DNA of 64,000 nt from NCBI GenBank assembly GCA_038373865.1, contig JAXGGA010001663.1, positions 80,453 through 144,452 on the forward strand. The letters are read 5' to 3'. The DNA is from Uloborus plumipes (lineage: Eukaryota; Arthropoda; Arachnida; Araneae; Uloboridae). The translations under genes and the position numbers were made by a program. Shown piece by piece: positions 54,213-64,000 of this stretch. Position 1 is the first letter of the stretch; each line of letters opens with the position of its first letter. The notes below the pieces were generated by a model, which ran no database searches, had not been told where the DNA came from, and saw nothing but the letters and a program-made list of their open reading frames with translations.

Positions 54213-54865
54213 GCGCATGATGTTTTTGTCTTATGAATTTTTTATGCTTACCAGAATCGGCCAAAGATCATTTATAAGGGTAAGAGTATTGTTACTTCCC
54301 TGTTTATTTAAAAGATGTGCGTAAAAAATATATTTCACCATGGTTTTAAGAATTTCTATTAATTTTTTTTTCCGCTCACTTTAAGAGAAAGTATGTAATG
54401 TTTGTAAATGTTTGTAATGTAAGTAATGTTTTTTCACAGAAAATCTTCCTCACATTTGCTAAAGAGTACGTCGCTATCATATTTTCTGTAAAAGATATAC
54501 ATACAAATAGCTACTTATCAGCATTTCCTTAAATAACGGCAGCGGTTGTCGGCTATATTCTTTACGATATTTACTCTTGGTCTAAGGAACAGCATTTTAT
54601 CTCATGTGACAGCAGATTCTTGGAAGAAAACTCCCCATCTTTCTTGTTTGACATTAGCTTCAGGTAGCGAGATATTTTGCGTGCGTATCTGATGTTCTTA
54701 TGGATTTCCCATGCACTTAACTCTCTCTACACTCAAAGTAAGCTGCAGGATTTTCTTTTTAGTACAGATCTTGATAAAAGTAGTTTTATGCTTACTCTAA
54801 TGGATATTTTTATGTCGCATATCAGGGTTTAATTTGTAACAAGAGTAGTACATGATTCCTACCCT

Positions 54866-55240
54866 ACAAAAAATAAGTTGCTTTTTTACAGTATAATACA
54901 GAAAGGCAGGCTTCAGTTTAAAACTCTAAAAGACCAGTAATTAACTAAAACCATCTATTTTACAAGTTGTTACAGTAAAACTAGCAATTTTGCAGTTTAT
55001 TACTGTACAATTAGAAATTTCACAGTTTATTACCGTAAAATTAGCAGTATTATACTGTAAACACAACAGTGTGCTACCGGCAGCAGCGATTCCAACTTAA
55101 AACTGTAAAATGCACAGTAATAAACTGTGAAACTAGCAATTTTAGTTTATTACTGTTAAATTAGCAATTTTTCCAATTTATTACTGTAAAATTACTATAA
55201 AATTAGCTGTATTTTCTGTAAAAACAACATTCATCTTTTA
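54866..55240. repeat. ACTGTAAAA-type repeat array
   Basis: Alternating TTTACAGTTTATTAC and GTAATAAACTGTAAAA motifs, with GCTACCGGCAGCAGCGATTC then CAACTTAAAACTG matching the GCTGCC/GGAACC block of the array at 16560. Likely one MITE family of the CACTGTAAAA type. Confidence 0.55.
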
Positions 55241-56050
55241 CACGGAATGAATAGCTATTATAACTTTTTATTTGAAAATTGACTGAAGTACGTCTGAAGT
55301 TAAACTCTGTAGTATATACTTATATCATGTATACTCGCACTTAGCAAGCAAAACTAATACTAGATGTAATTGAAATACAAAACAATGAAGATAAAGTACA
55401 AATTATTAAGAAAATGCTACATATAACTTTTAAGGCTGCAATGAAACCGCTTCATTAGTTTCAAGATGCTGAACAAACACAACAAAAGTTCAAGAGAGAA
55501 CACAGCCTCAGCCACGTGGACACCGATATATAAACAAATGGTTCGGATTAGATGTTGCCAATAAAAACAGAAGGCGAGAAAAGCGAACAAACCAATCAAC
55601 TCATTACAAGTCAATCGAGATAGAGCAATAAGGGTGAAAAACAACCAACCAGAAACAAGGTTAGAAAAATATTGCGAAAAATTATCAATCCCAAAAAGCG
55701 CAATTATAAGTTTTGTTTCCAAATATCAGGTGGGGGGGGGGGGGAATAGTGGAAAAATCTTTGACAAGAAAATGAGAGTTATACAACCATAGAGCTCACC
55801 GAAAATCATGCTCATAGAACAAAGAAAGTTTTCCCAATTAACTCTAGCAGATGAAAAATCAAAACCTTGCCTATAAGTAAAGCAATACTGAGCAATGAAA
55901 GAAATTCAGCTTGGTTAACTTCCACCCATTAACCCCATTCGTCGACCAATTCGACCTATTTAATGTCCCATAGTGTGTTCTCCCAAGACTGCTTTGTTGT
56001 GTGCCTTCATAAGGCTCACCCATAAGTTAGGCAGAGTAGTGAATAGAAGC
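55241..56050. other. Stretch with one hydrophobic open frame
   Basis: A 101-codon minus frame (55722-55417) is hydrophobic (GLFAFLAFCFYWQHLI) but has no family motif. It is bounded by AT-rich DNA and a G-run at 55733-55743. Not called a gene. Confidence 0.3.
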
Positions 56051-56052
56051 TA

Positions 56053-57024
56053 CGAGGCGCGTTCAAAAAGTAAAGGCCGTTTGCTTTTATTTTAATAATG
56101 GCTCTTCGGAGCACAGTTTAGCGGCTGCAACACCATCTACTGACTCATTGCGAAGCTACAGCATCATTTGTTTTGGTTCTGAAGTCCTTTTGTTGTCCGT
56201 GGATGCAGGGAACAATGTCCGCGAAAATCGTTGATCCCGCCGACTTTGAAGTGCGTTCTGTGATTCGTTTCTTATGTGCAAAAGGATCGTTGGCTACTGA
56301 AATTCATCGGGAATTATGCCTAGTTTATAAACCTATAGTTATGAGTAAAGGAAGGTTAGACAATTTTAAAAATGGAAGAACAAATGTCTTTGACGAAGAG
56401 CGGAGTGGCAGGCCCAGTATCCAGACTGATGAAATCGTTTCACAAGTGAACTAAGCACTGTGGTCTGATCGTTGATTGACGATTAGTTGGCCTAGCTGAA
56501 GAATTTCCTCAACTTGAACGCACTACTGTTTAAAAATTGTTATTTGTTGTTATATCAACAAATTGAGACGTGCAATCTAAAGCAAACTCCGCGGTAAACT
56601 GTCATCTGGCATAATCCTCCTTTACGATATCACGCGTTCTCACACTGCTGCAAAATTCAAGAAGAAAATTCAAGATGTTTGTTGGGATTTTTTTGACTAT
56701 CCAAACCGTACATTCCCGACATTGCACCTGAGCGACTGCTTCCTCTTCTTGCATTTTAAACAGTGGCTCGGTGGAAAATGTTTTGAAACCGAAGAGGGAC
56801 TCAAAATCGCCGTTGTCATCTGGTTCAACTCTCAGGCGGCAAACTTCTATGCAGAGGGGTTAAAAAAGCTGGTGCAGCGGTACGAAAAATGCTTAGAAGT
56901 GAACGGCGATTATGTAGAGAAGTGAAGTAAGTTTGTACCTTATTAAATATGACAATAAAATTTGTTTCTTATGAGTATATGTTTTTCTGTGACCAAACGG
57001 CCCTTACTTTTTGAACGCGCCTCG
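56053..57024 (+). mobile_element. Internally deleted mariner element
   Basis: Ends CGAGGCGCGTTCAAAAAGTA then AAGGCCG (left) and CGGCCCTTACTTTTTGAACG then CGCCTCG (right) are inverted, with TA at both borders. 972 bp; typical full mariners are about 1.3 kb, so roughly 0.3 kb of the catalytic part is missing. Confidence 0.85.
56173..56925 (+). pseudogene. Broken mariner transposase
   Basis: The N-terminal piece (56173-56454) has the mariner helix-turn-helix pattern (FEVRSVIRFLCAKGSLATEI, then FKNGRTNVFDEERSGRPS, the usual DDERSGRP-like block). The C-terminal piece (56722-56925) has LHLSDCFLFLHFKQWLGGK, the counterpart of the catalytic APSDYHLF region, then EKCLEVNGDYVEK, the standard mariner end. 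Stops, frameshifts and a central deletion separate them; no working enzyme. Confidence 0.85.
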
Positions 57025-57026
57025 TA

Positions 57027-57592
57027 CTTTGGTTCAGCCTATCATTATTTCTTACTTTTCAGTTAATGTGTACACTCACTTGCATCAAATCCCAAATCAT
57101 ATTAAATTCACTTACCACTTAAATTTATTACAGTTAATCGTACATAGGACGAATATTTTACATTAGGTGACTTTCTGGAAAAAAAATCTTAGTGTGAACA
57201 TGAAAGCAACGTTTTGTGAAATGATACTTTCGCGTAATTCTTTTGTTCTTTTTTATTTTTTATCTTAAAGGAACTTTCTCCTTAAATGCTGCATTTCATT
57301 TATCTCAATTACCAAAAGAGCTGCGTAGACAAAAGCGAACCAGCAATAAAATATGTAACAGAAACATTACAAACAACGGAAAATAAAATATGCAGACTAC
57401 ACACATATCTACTTGATATAATGTGGATAAACCGAGCTAGCACTTTTTATTTACAATTCACGGACAAGAAGTAACCTAAATTATCTTAAAAATCCTTAAG
57501 CTTGGACATACTTTTAATTTCATCTGGTTATTTTTTTTTAATTTAAACTGATTACATTGACCTTTTTTAAAGACAGATACGCAATTAGCCTA
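57027..57592. other. Flank, nothing recognised
   Basis: AT-rich; one 62-codon plus frame (57286-57474) without motifs. Confidence 0.4.
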
Positions 57593-57976
57593 CACTGTTA
57601 AAAATTCAGGAAACTTTTATGGTAAATATTACTGTAAAATGTTGCATTTACAGTAACGAAAATATTTACAGTAAATTGTACCATAAAAAAGAAACGATTA
57701 CAGCGCCAGTTGATAAACCACGTGACTTACTGAGCGAATCATGTAATACTCAATTTCTGTTCGCCATCTGTGGTCTATTCGGCACAGTGGATAGAGAAGC
57801 GAAGTGCGGTAACTGCGTCTTGGGTTCGATCCTAGCTACTTGCATCTTGTATTTTTTAACTCTACTTTTCTTTACCGTAAAATTTTACAGTAAAATTGGA
57901 TTTTACGGTGAAAGTTACTGGCAACATGGATGCCAGTAACTTTTACCGTAAAATTTCAGGAAATTTTTTAACAGTG
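57593..57976. mobile_element. TA-flanked MITE (CACTGTTAAAAA ends)
   Basis: CACTGTTAAAAATTCAGGAA at the left is mirrored at the right (TTCAGGAAATTTTTTAACAG, then TG), with TA at both borders. ACTTTTA(C/T)GGTAAA motifs continue both arms inward. A tRNA-like segment lies inside. Confidence 0.75.
57775..57845 (+). repeat. tRNA-like segment inside a MITE
   Basis: A-box-like AGTGGATAGAGAAGCG followed by a perfect B box GGTTCGATCCT (57823-57833) at tRNA-like distance. No complete cloverleaf with paired acceptor stem was confirmed, so it is more likely a SINE head captured by the MITE than a functional tRNA gene. Confidence 0.55.
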
Positions 57977-60831
57977 TATGTTCACAATGAAACGTTCTTA
58001 TTCTGTGTCAAAATGTATACTAAGTTTCAAAATTCTAAGAAATTTTCAAATTTAGCTTAGAATACACTTCAGAGCAAGTGTTGTTATTATTCAACCGCGA
58101 CGAGATGGCTGGTGTCAATCAAATGAGAAAACGAGTCTATTCCTTAAAATAGGTAGAGAAGGAAGAAACTCCAGTGTGTCATATTCGCAAGTTTAGCGAC
58201 ATTTTGGCTAAGTGATAAGTTTTATGAAATATTAAATACTTCTTCGAGCCACACCTGCATTTGGCGAGGAAGTGAAAACGTCTTTGCTTTCTTTATTGCA
58301 ACCCTTATGTTACCATTTTGTTTTTAAATTTAAATGAAAAGTTGGAGGCGCTGCAGTCAATGGCCAATGGCACGGAAAGATATAAAACCAAGACCCACCT
58401 ACTTTCTTGTATCCAATGAGATCTTTCTCGATTGTGCAAAAATTAAAATAGGTTCCTCTTTGGCTAATTTCTCAAATTGGGAGACCAATTAAAGGTAAGC
58501 AAGGTGACGTATTCAAGCTTTATAACCAATGCCGCAATTTTGAATAACATTCCTCAATTTTCATCTGCGTATCACCCCTTCCTAAAAATGGACAATCCTG
58601 ATAAAAGAAGGAGTCATAGGCCATCTCTGCGAAGTTGAATAATACACATAATTTCATTGAAAAAACCAATCCATAACTTTAAGATTGTTTATAGACACAA
58701 GTAGAACAGCAGAATACGCAAGCAATTAGAATGAAAATTAGAACAACTTAATAAAGCGACATGAGCTATTAAAAAAAAACAACAACAACAAATGGAACGT
58801 AGGAAAGTGTAGTTGTTGCAAAGAATAAGTTCTGACATTCCAGTATGACCCTTCCATTATTCTGGGACTCGTTCTAAAGTTTTGGGCATACATTCTTCTT
58901 CATTCAGATTAAGTAAGAAATCGATTTTGGTACGTTGCATTTTACTTTTAATTAAAAATTCCTTTCAACCACTTTGTTTTAAATCCACACTGTTTTAATA
59001 AATTTTCAAATTATAAGCATATTTTAAACAAGTTTCATGTTCACGTTACTTTACATCTATGCTACAAGGCTATTCAACTATTTACCTCGACATCACCTTA
59101 CATAGCAAATACAACTAGAATAAGAAATGGATTTACGCTTAAAGAATAATATCCGAATGGGAAACGAATCCTAGGCAAGTGACGCTCACAAAATTGAACA
59201 TTTCTATCCGTCCACTCTACCATCTTCTCCGGCTCCAATCCTATTACATATTTCCTCAGACAACTCTGGGTTCAAGGTGCTAAATACTACTTGCCTTTCA
59301 AATTCGCGCTCCCTTTCGCATAATCTCCCCAGAAAAGGAGGCATTTATTCGCGGCCGGAGCCAGATGTTGCTCCTAATTTCTTTCCAGAACTTTCATGGA
59401 GCATGCAGAATAAGTGCATATTTCCACCATTTTCGGGCTCAGAGATTTATGCGGAGAAAAGGGATTCCGGATTTGAATAAAACGTTCCTTGCGAGGGTTC
59501 TCGAGAATCTGCGAGTAACGGAAGCTTTGAGGATTCGTATGAGATGAGTTTAAAGATTTCATTTTTTAAGCTCAGGTATGAAAGCGGTTTCAGGTAAGGA
59601 TATTTTGGTATAATACGACGTAAGCAGCTTCAAATTTATATATTTATTCATTTTTGGGGCTTCGAAAAATGAATGCATTTAAATGCTTGGTCTGTATGTT
59701 ACTCTATGACAGATACAGTTAAAAGTATTTCTAAGACATAGAACATATTAATCTAGACTGTTTATCCATTTTGAGCAGTAATGGTACCCATACGATTTAT
59801 GGCTTTTAATCTTTCGAGCTGAAGTTTATTAAAATGTCGAAATACCGTGCTATGTAATATAAAAGTACATATTGAAGGAAAAAATAAGCAAGATTGCATA
59901 AGCATTTTGATATGAAACAAGCAAAACCTCCTAAATTAAGATGGTAACTCAATTATAAATTTTTCTTCGTCACTTTTAAATGTATCTGATTTGGTTTTAA
60001 TGGATCTGGAACTGGTTTTAAATGCATCTAATATTTGGCATTTAATCTGAGTTGCCGGTGATATAGATTTAGTAACATCTAAATAACATATACATTGCAT
60101 TTGCAAATTAACTTAAAACTCACTGTCATAAATTCCTTACCTTTTTCGTTGTACATTCAATGTTGCAAACAGTAATATGCTTATAAATATTTGCATAACT
60201 TTTAGAAATTTAAAGCATTAGTTAATTGGTGTGGATACATATTTTTTATAATACTTTCTCTACATAATTATATGATTTATTGTAGTAATTCTTTATGCAA
60301 TCGAATATTTTTTGTTCTTTTTTTGCCACAACGGCTCTTATTCTTAACCACAATAAAGAAAACATTTCTTTGTAGTGAACAGATGTGCATGAATTTTAAC
60401 AAATGAAAAAAAAATAGCGGTAGGAAGCTCCTTTGGTTATTGAAAATTGTTCATTTGCCTTTGTGGAAAATCTCCATAGTCTAATTTTGACATGAGCGCA
60501 AGAGGGCGCTGTTATTTGTTCCTATGCAAATTGCTGTCGGCTCCTAACTGTATTTGTATCTAGTCGGACGGCACTTGTGTTGTAGATTTTCGTAGTTGTT
60601 GATGGTTGGAGCATAGTTTTTGTAAGGGCGACATGCCCGCTTCAAATAGCAAAATAAATCTGTGTTTTATTTAAAAAGTCGTCGTCGGAATCATTTCGTT
60701 TCAGCCTTGTTAAAGCATTGATCAGAATTAAACCAGTTCATAAAAAATAGAATATTACAAAATGAAATACTATTTTAGAGTACATAAGAGAAATTAAACA
60801 CATACAAACTTTTTAAATTGAAAAATACAAC
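57977..60831. other. Upstream flank, unassigned
   Basis: Includes TATAAAA with GC-richer upstream at 58340-58390 and a non-repetitive GC-richer block at 59220-59560 with open frames on both strands but no domain. A block at 60480-60720 (GCGCAAGAGGGCGCTG, AATAAATCTGTGTTTT) looks like an LTR of a retrotransposon; borders not found. Confidence 0.3.
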
Positions 60832-61200
60832 CCTAAACAGCATTAAAGTATCTTTTAATTTTGAACGTGTCAAAGCATTCAAAAACAAAAATCTCAACCT
60901 CTTTTTCAACCGAAAACACAGCACTCAAATTAGAAAAAGCTTTCCAAATCAATACACAACAGCAACATAAATCAGAATCATGCGCCTCATCTGCAAAAGT
61001 ATCTGGTTAAAACACTCCATTAATTACGTATTAGCAATCGCACACACGCAATTCAATGCACCCTTGTCCCGTTTAATACATCATTCAAAAGGGAACTAAA
61101 CTGAATATTATTACCCACCCTCGCAGAATTGAACATTTCCTGAACGTTACGAGACACTTTACCTAAATAAATCATAATCTTCCATTTTTAAAAAAAGAAA
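60832..61200 (+). repeat. Direct repeat, copy 1 (about 367 bp)
   Basis: CCTAAACAGCATTAAAGTAT to CTTCCATTTTTAAAAAAAG is repeated in the same orientation at 62596-62966 with few mismatches (for example CAACCTCTTTTTCAACC against CAACTTCTTTTCAACC). Start-to-start distance is about 1764 bp. Confidence 0.9.
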
Positions 61201-61704
61201 TAAGTCAGGAATAACCAATAATCGAGCTGGAGGCAGATATAATTTTATTGTAGCCAAGATCGCCTTCGAACTGGTAGATAAAATGATAGTAGATGAATTA
61301 GCATAATACCCAGCTGTACTGACCAAAAGTGGCACATAAAGGGTTATCACCCAAAAAACCAGGCTCAAAAATCACTACCAAAATTTCTTTATAAAAAGAA
61401 CCAGCTTTATTCGTGATCAGGTGGCACGGCCAATAGAAAGTTGTACAATTAAGCTTAAACAATAAGATCACCTTTACTTTCAGCCAACTTCTCGTTTTAC
61501 ATCACAACCACACTATACAGATTCACTAACGCAAATGGAAGGAATTTATGTTAAGAACTTCTTTCTAACTCTTAAACCACATAAATACACATAAAACCCG
61601 CACTTTCAGTTTCACTATTACTAAAACCATTAAGTAAAACATACATGTAAAATACACAAATAAAACATCTTAAAACACTGGCAAAACACAAATTAAAAGG
61701 GAAC

Positions 61705-62055
61705 TTGTATAATTTCAAAAGTCACCTAGCCAATCCTTATGATACTGCACTTCTCGGCAAACAGTCCGCTCGGAAAATATCCCTCGGGGATAGCGTTAAA
61801 TTGCCAAAAAGGCGGACATACTATTCGAAGACACCAACCCACGTAGGCACCAAACGATTTTGCTCATCAAGTTCCGACGTCACTGGTAAGCGAAGATGGA
61901 ACAAACGACACCGCTCGGACCCGAGATCATTCCCAGCCTGGAAAGGATTATTCGGTGAACAGCTGTACTTTCACACTCATGGGCCTCATCCAGCTACCGC
62001 ATTGAAGCAATTTTTCACCAGAACTTTCAGAGTCGCTTGTAGATACTTGCGTTGA
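61705..62055 (+). other. Unassigned 116-codon open frame
   Basis: Basic protein-like frame (KISLGDSVKLPKRRTYYSKT near the start) in the GC-richer centre of the duplicated segment. No known domain recognised. An overlapping minus frame of 85 codons lies just downstream (62374-62117). Not claimed as a gene. Confidence 0.2.
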
Positions 62056-62479
62056 AGTTATCTGGAAATTTTCTTCTCAGATATTTTAGGGACTTCGCTA
62101 CTCGGCTTGGGTTCTACTAAGCACGGCCAAATCTCGAACGTTCCTTTAACTCCTCCAGCTCTCGACGCTGGCCCCGTGGGTATACCAGACTTGCCTTTAG
62201 CCCACGAAGAGAAGACCTGCTCTTACACCTACGAGCCGCTTTTACTTGTTGGTTATTATCGCTGTTGCCCGGTACTTCTGCGCAGTATGAATGTTTTATT
62301 TTTTCCAAGGCTGTTGCCAGGTTCTTCAGTGCAGTACACAGCTTTGTCTTCAATTTCGAGTTGAGCAGTACCAAGGTTTGCGGACGCTTGCTGGTTTGGT
62401 AAATTTATTTTATCTACCAGTTTAAAGGCGATCTTGGCTACAATAAGAGAATATCTGCCTCCAGCTCTATTATTGGCTG

Positions 62480-62525
62480 TTCCAGACTAAGGAGTTCACA
62501 ATAAGATTGAAACCGCGGTACCATG
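62480..62525 (+). ncRNA. Hammerhead ribozyme relic
   Basis: TTCCAGA, CTAAGGA (CTGATGA with two changes), GTTC loop GATT, an intact GAAA, the palindrome CCGCGG, then TACC. Same order as the family consensus but with a broken core box; inactive by the known requirement for CUGAUGA. Confidence 0.5.
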
Positions 62526-62595
62526 ATTGAGCTGTGCGTGTATTAGCTTCAAAGCTTAGTATAGTTTAAATTAACAAGCAATGAATACAGAATAT

Positions 62596-62966
62596 CCTAA
62601 ACAGCATTAAAGTATCTTTTGATTTTGAACACGTCAAAACATTCAAAAACAAAAATCTCAACTTCTTTTCAACCGAAAACACAGCACTCAAATCAGAAAC
62701 AGCTTCACAAATCAATACACAACAGCAACATAAATCAAAATCATGCGCCTCATCTGCAAAAGTATCTGGTTAAAACACTCCATTAATTACGTATTAGCAA
62801 TCGCACACACGCAATTCAATGCACCCTTGTCCCGTTTAATACATCATTCAAAAGGGAACTAAACTGAATATTATTACCCACCCTCGCAGAATTGAACATT
62901 TCCTGAACGTTACGAGACACTTCACCTAAATAAATCATAATCTTCCATTTTTAAAAAAAGGAAATC
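62596..62966 (+). repeat. Direct repeat, copy 2
   Basis: Second copy of the 60832-61200 segment, same orientation. A further 50-bp match lies just upstream and again at 63625-63675 (CAAAGCTTAG, AGTTTAAATT, ACAAG, AATGAATA), so the whole region has been duplicated more than once. Confidence 0.9.
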
Positions 62967-64000
62967 CATGAGCATATACAGTAGATGCGTCCATTTATCA
63001 AGTGCCCATGCTCACATATTCATTGGCCGTATCATGTTCAGAGGGAATGCTTGAATTACGAAATATCTTTCGGAATCTAAGAACGAAGAGTTTGACGAAT
63101 GATTTATTCCGAAGCAAGTTATTCATTTCCTTGGTTGTCAGGAGATATACGACGAGTGGAGTGGGCTCCGTTCTGGGGACAAATTGATATTTTTTTGACC
63201 CAAATTGCGTTTCTGAGTTTCAAATGCTTAATGATGATTGAATGATTATATTGAAAAAAAATAGAGGATATTCTCTATTTTGGTTTTGGAAGAGTAGTCA
63301 CGCTGGACTATTCTGGTAATGTAATAAATGACGTTGAAACAAAAAGTGAAAACACAACTTAATTAATAGATATCAAGAACTACGTATTTCACAACGTTAG
63401 TAATAGTAACTACTTTGTTGCAGTTATATGAAACTAGAAAGTAACTTTTTAAACAAAACAGGCTAGCGAATTAATGCTTGAAAAGTTTTGCTTCGATCAA
63501 AGTGTGGAGCAGTGCTTTAAATTTAGGTTTTTATTTTGTGTTTTTTGTACTAAACATGGGACAGAAAAGAATAATTATTATCTTTCACTACAATTCAGAA
63601 GAACGTTTTTACTTCAATCACGTCAAAGCTTAGCGCAGTTTAAATTGACAAGAAATGAATAAAGAATACAAAAAACATTAGACAGATATTTTACTACGTT
63701 AAAAAAACTGCAGCTTAAACCAACTGGGGCGAATACAAGTGTATATTTTTTCAACTTCTTTCACATTACGAGTGACGCAATAATTCTAAAATTAAATTTA
63801 AAATTCAGTCGTTTGTATATTTAAAAGCAAAGTAAAAAAATAGATACACATACTTTTTGTAACAAGGTTTTTTTCCCTCATTGTTTTGCAGTGACATATA
63901 TAGCATGTGCACAATGGTAAAAAAAAATAGTGAAGGTCTACTTTCTTGCTTCCCTCTCCACTACGGAAAGTAAACTAGGGCTCAATAAAAGGAAAGTTAA
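62967..64000. other. Right edge, nothing recognised
   Basis: AT-rich. Only the 50-bp repeat at 63625-63675 stands out; the short open frames lack motifs. Confidence 0.4.

Larger units (their letters stand above)
61205..62530. mobile_element. Segment between direct repeats with inverted ribozyme arms
   Basis: The arm at 61205-61290 (AATAATCGAGCTGGAGGCAG on plus) is inverted relative to 62395-62480 (CTGCCTCCAGCTCTATTATT). Both share TAGCCAAGATCGCCTT or its complement. The right arm runs into a hammerhead relic (62480-62525); the left one stops at its first bases. The middle is GC-richer, with a 116-codon frame (61705-62055) of unknown type. It could be a composite retroelement with terminal direct repeats. 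Confidence 0.5.

Noticed and set aside
55417..55722. Hydrophobic minus-strand frame, possible chemoreceptor exon
   Set aside because: No receptor signature, no convincing splice sites, and AT-rich DNA easily gives Phe/Leu-rich frames.
57775..57845. Functional tRNA gene
   Set aside because: B box is perfect but a paired acceptor stem was not confirmed, and it lies inside a MITE; more likely a SINE remnant.
58375..58390. TATA-box promoter
   Set aside because: A single TATAAAA in AT-rich DNA with no downstream exon or other core element on either strand.

Overview
The window is eukaryotic nuclear DNA: AT-rich, with long introns and dense interspersed repeats. The transposon families (a tRNA-derived SINE, DD36E Tc1/mariner, TTAA-type piggyBac, Tigger and hAT MITEs, hammerhead-ribozyme retroelements) and one gene with introns up to 23 kb suggest a chelicerate, most likely a spider. 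The lineage is inference from sequence style, not a database result.

One host gene is recognisable, on the minus strand from a start codon at 52026 to a stop at 9136. Its seven visible coding exons are 52026-51810, 28663-28358, 25686-25491, 24844-24386, 15663-15418, 11975-11147 and 9707-9136. Every junction from 28358 downward has GT/AG borders and matching phase. The product is a type I membrane protein: signal peptide, LDLa, about five CUB domains, a second LDLa, one transmembrane helix and a short basic tail. It resembles insect CUB+LDLa receptors such as Drosophila Culd; orthology is unproven. The junction 51810/28663 is out of phase and the first half of CUB1 is missing, so at least one exon in the 23-kb intron was not found.

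Almost everything else is transposable elements. The best preserved are an apparently intact DD36E (Incomer-type) Tc1/mariner at 26964-28181 and a full-length SINE with a 15-bp target duplication at 6222-6546. Others are a deleted mariner (56053-57024), a Tigger derivative (47869-48356), three hAT MITEs with 8-bp duplications (37778, 38761, 45904), further MITEs, a decayed piggyBac transposase and a 5'-truncated LINE RNase H.

Two observations stand out. First, there is a family of short elements carrying type I hammerhead ribozymes. A copy at 36220-36503 has a complete-looking ribozyme at 36427-36474, a second one on the opposite strand, and 13-bp target duplications. A deletion copy at 46558-46670 has the same ends. 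Relatives lie near 1.1-1.6 kb, 14.2 kb and 61.2-62.5 kb. Second, several TTAA-flanked piggyBac-like MITE families each carry a different palindrome just inside the terminal repeat.

Layout: 1-9135 is downstream flank with MITEs, the SINE and a ribozyme relic; 9136-28663 holds six coding exons; 28664-51809 is the giant repeat-filled intron; 51810-52054 is the exon with the start codon; 52055-64000 is upstream flank or 5' intron with mariner, MITEs and a duplicated, ribozyme-containing segment.
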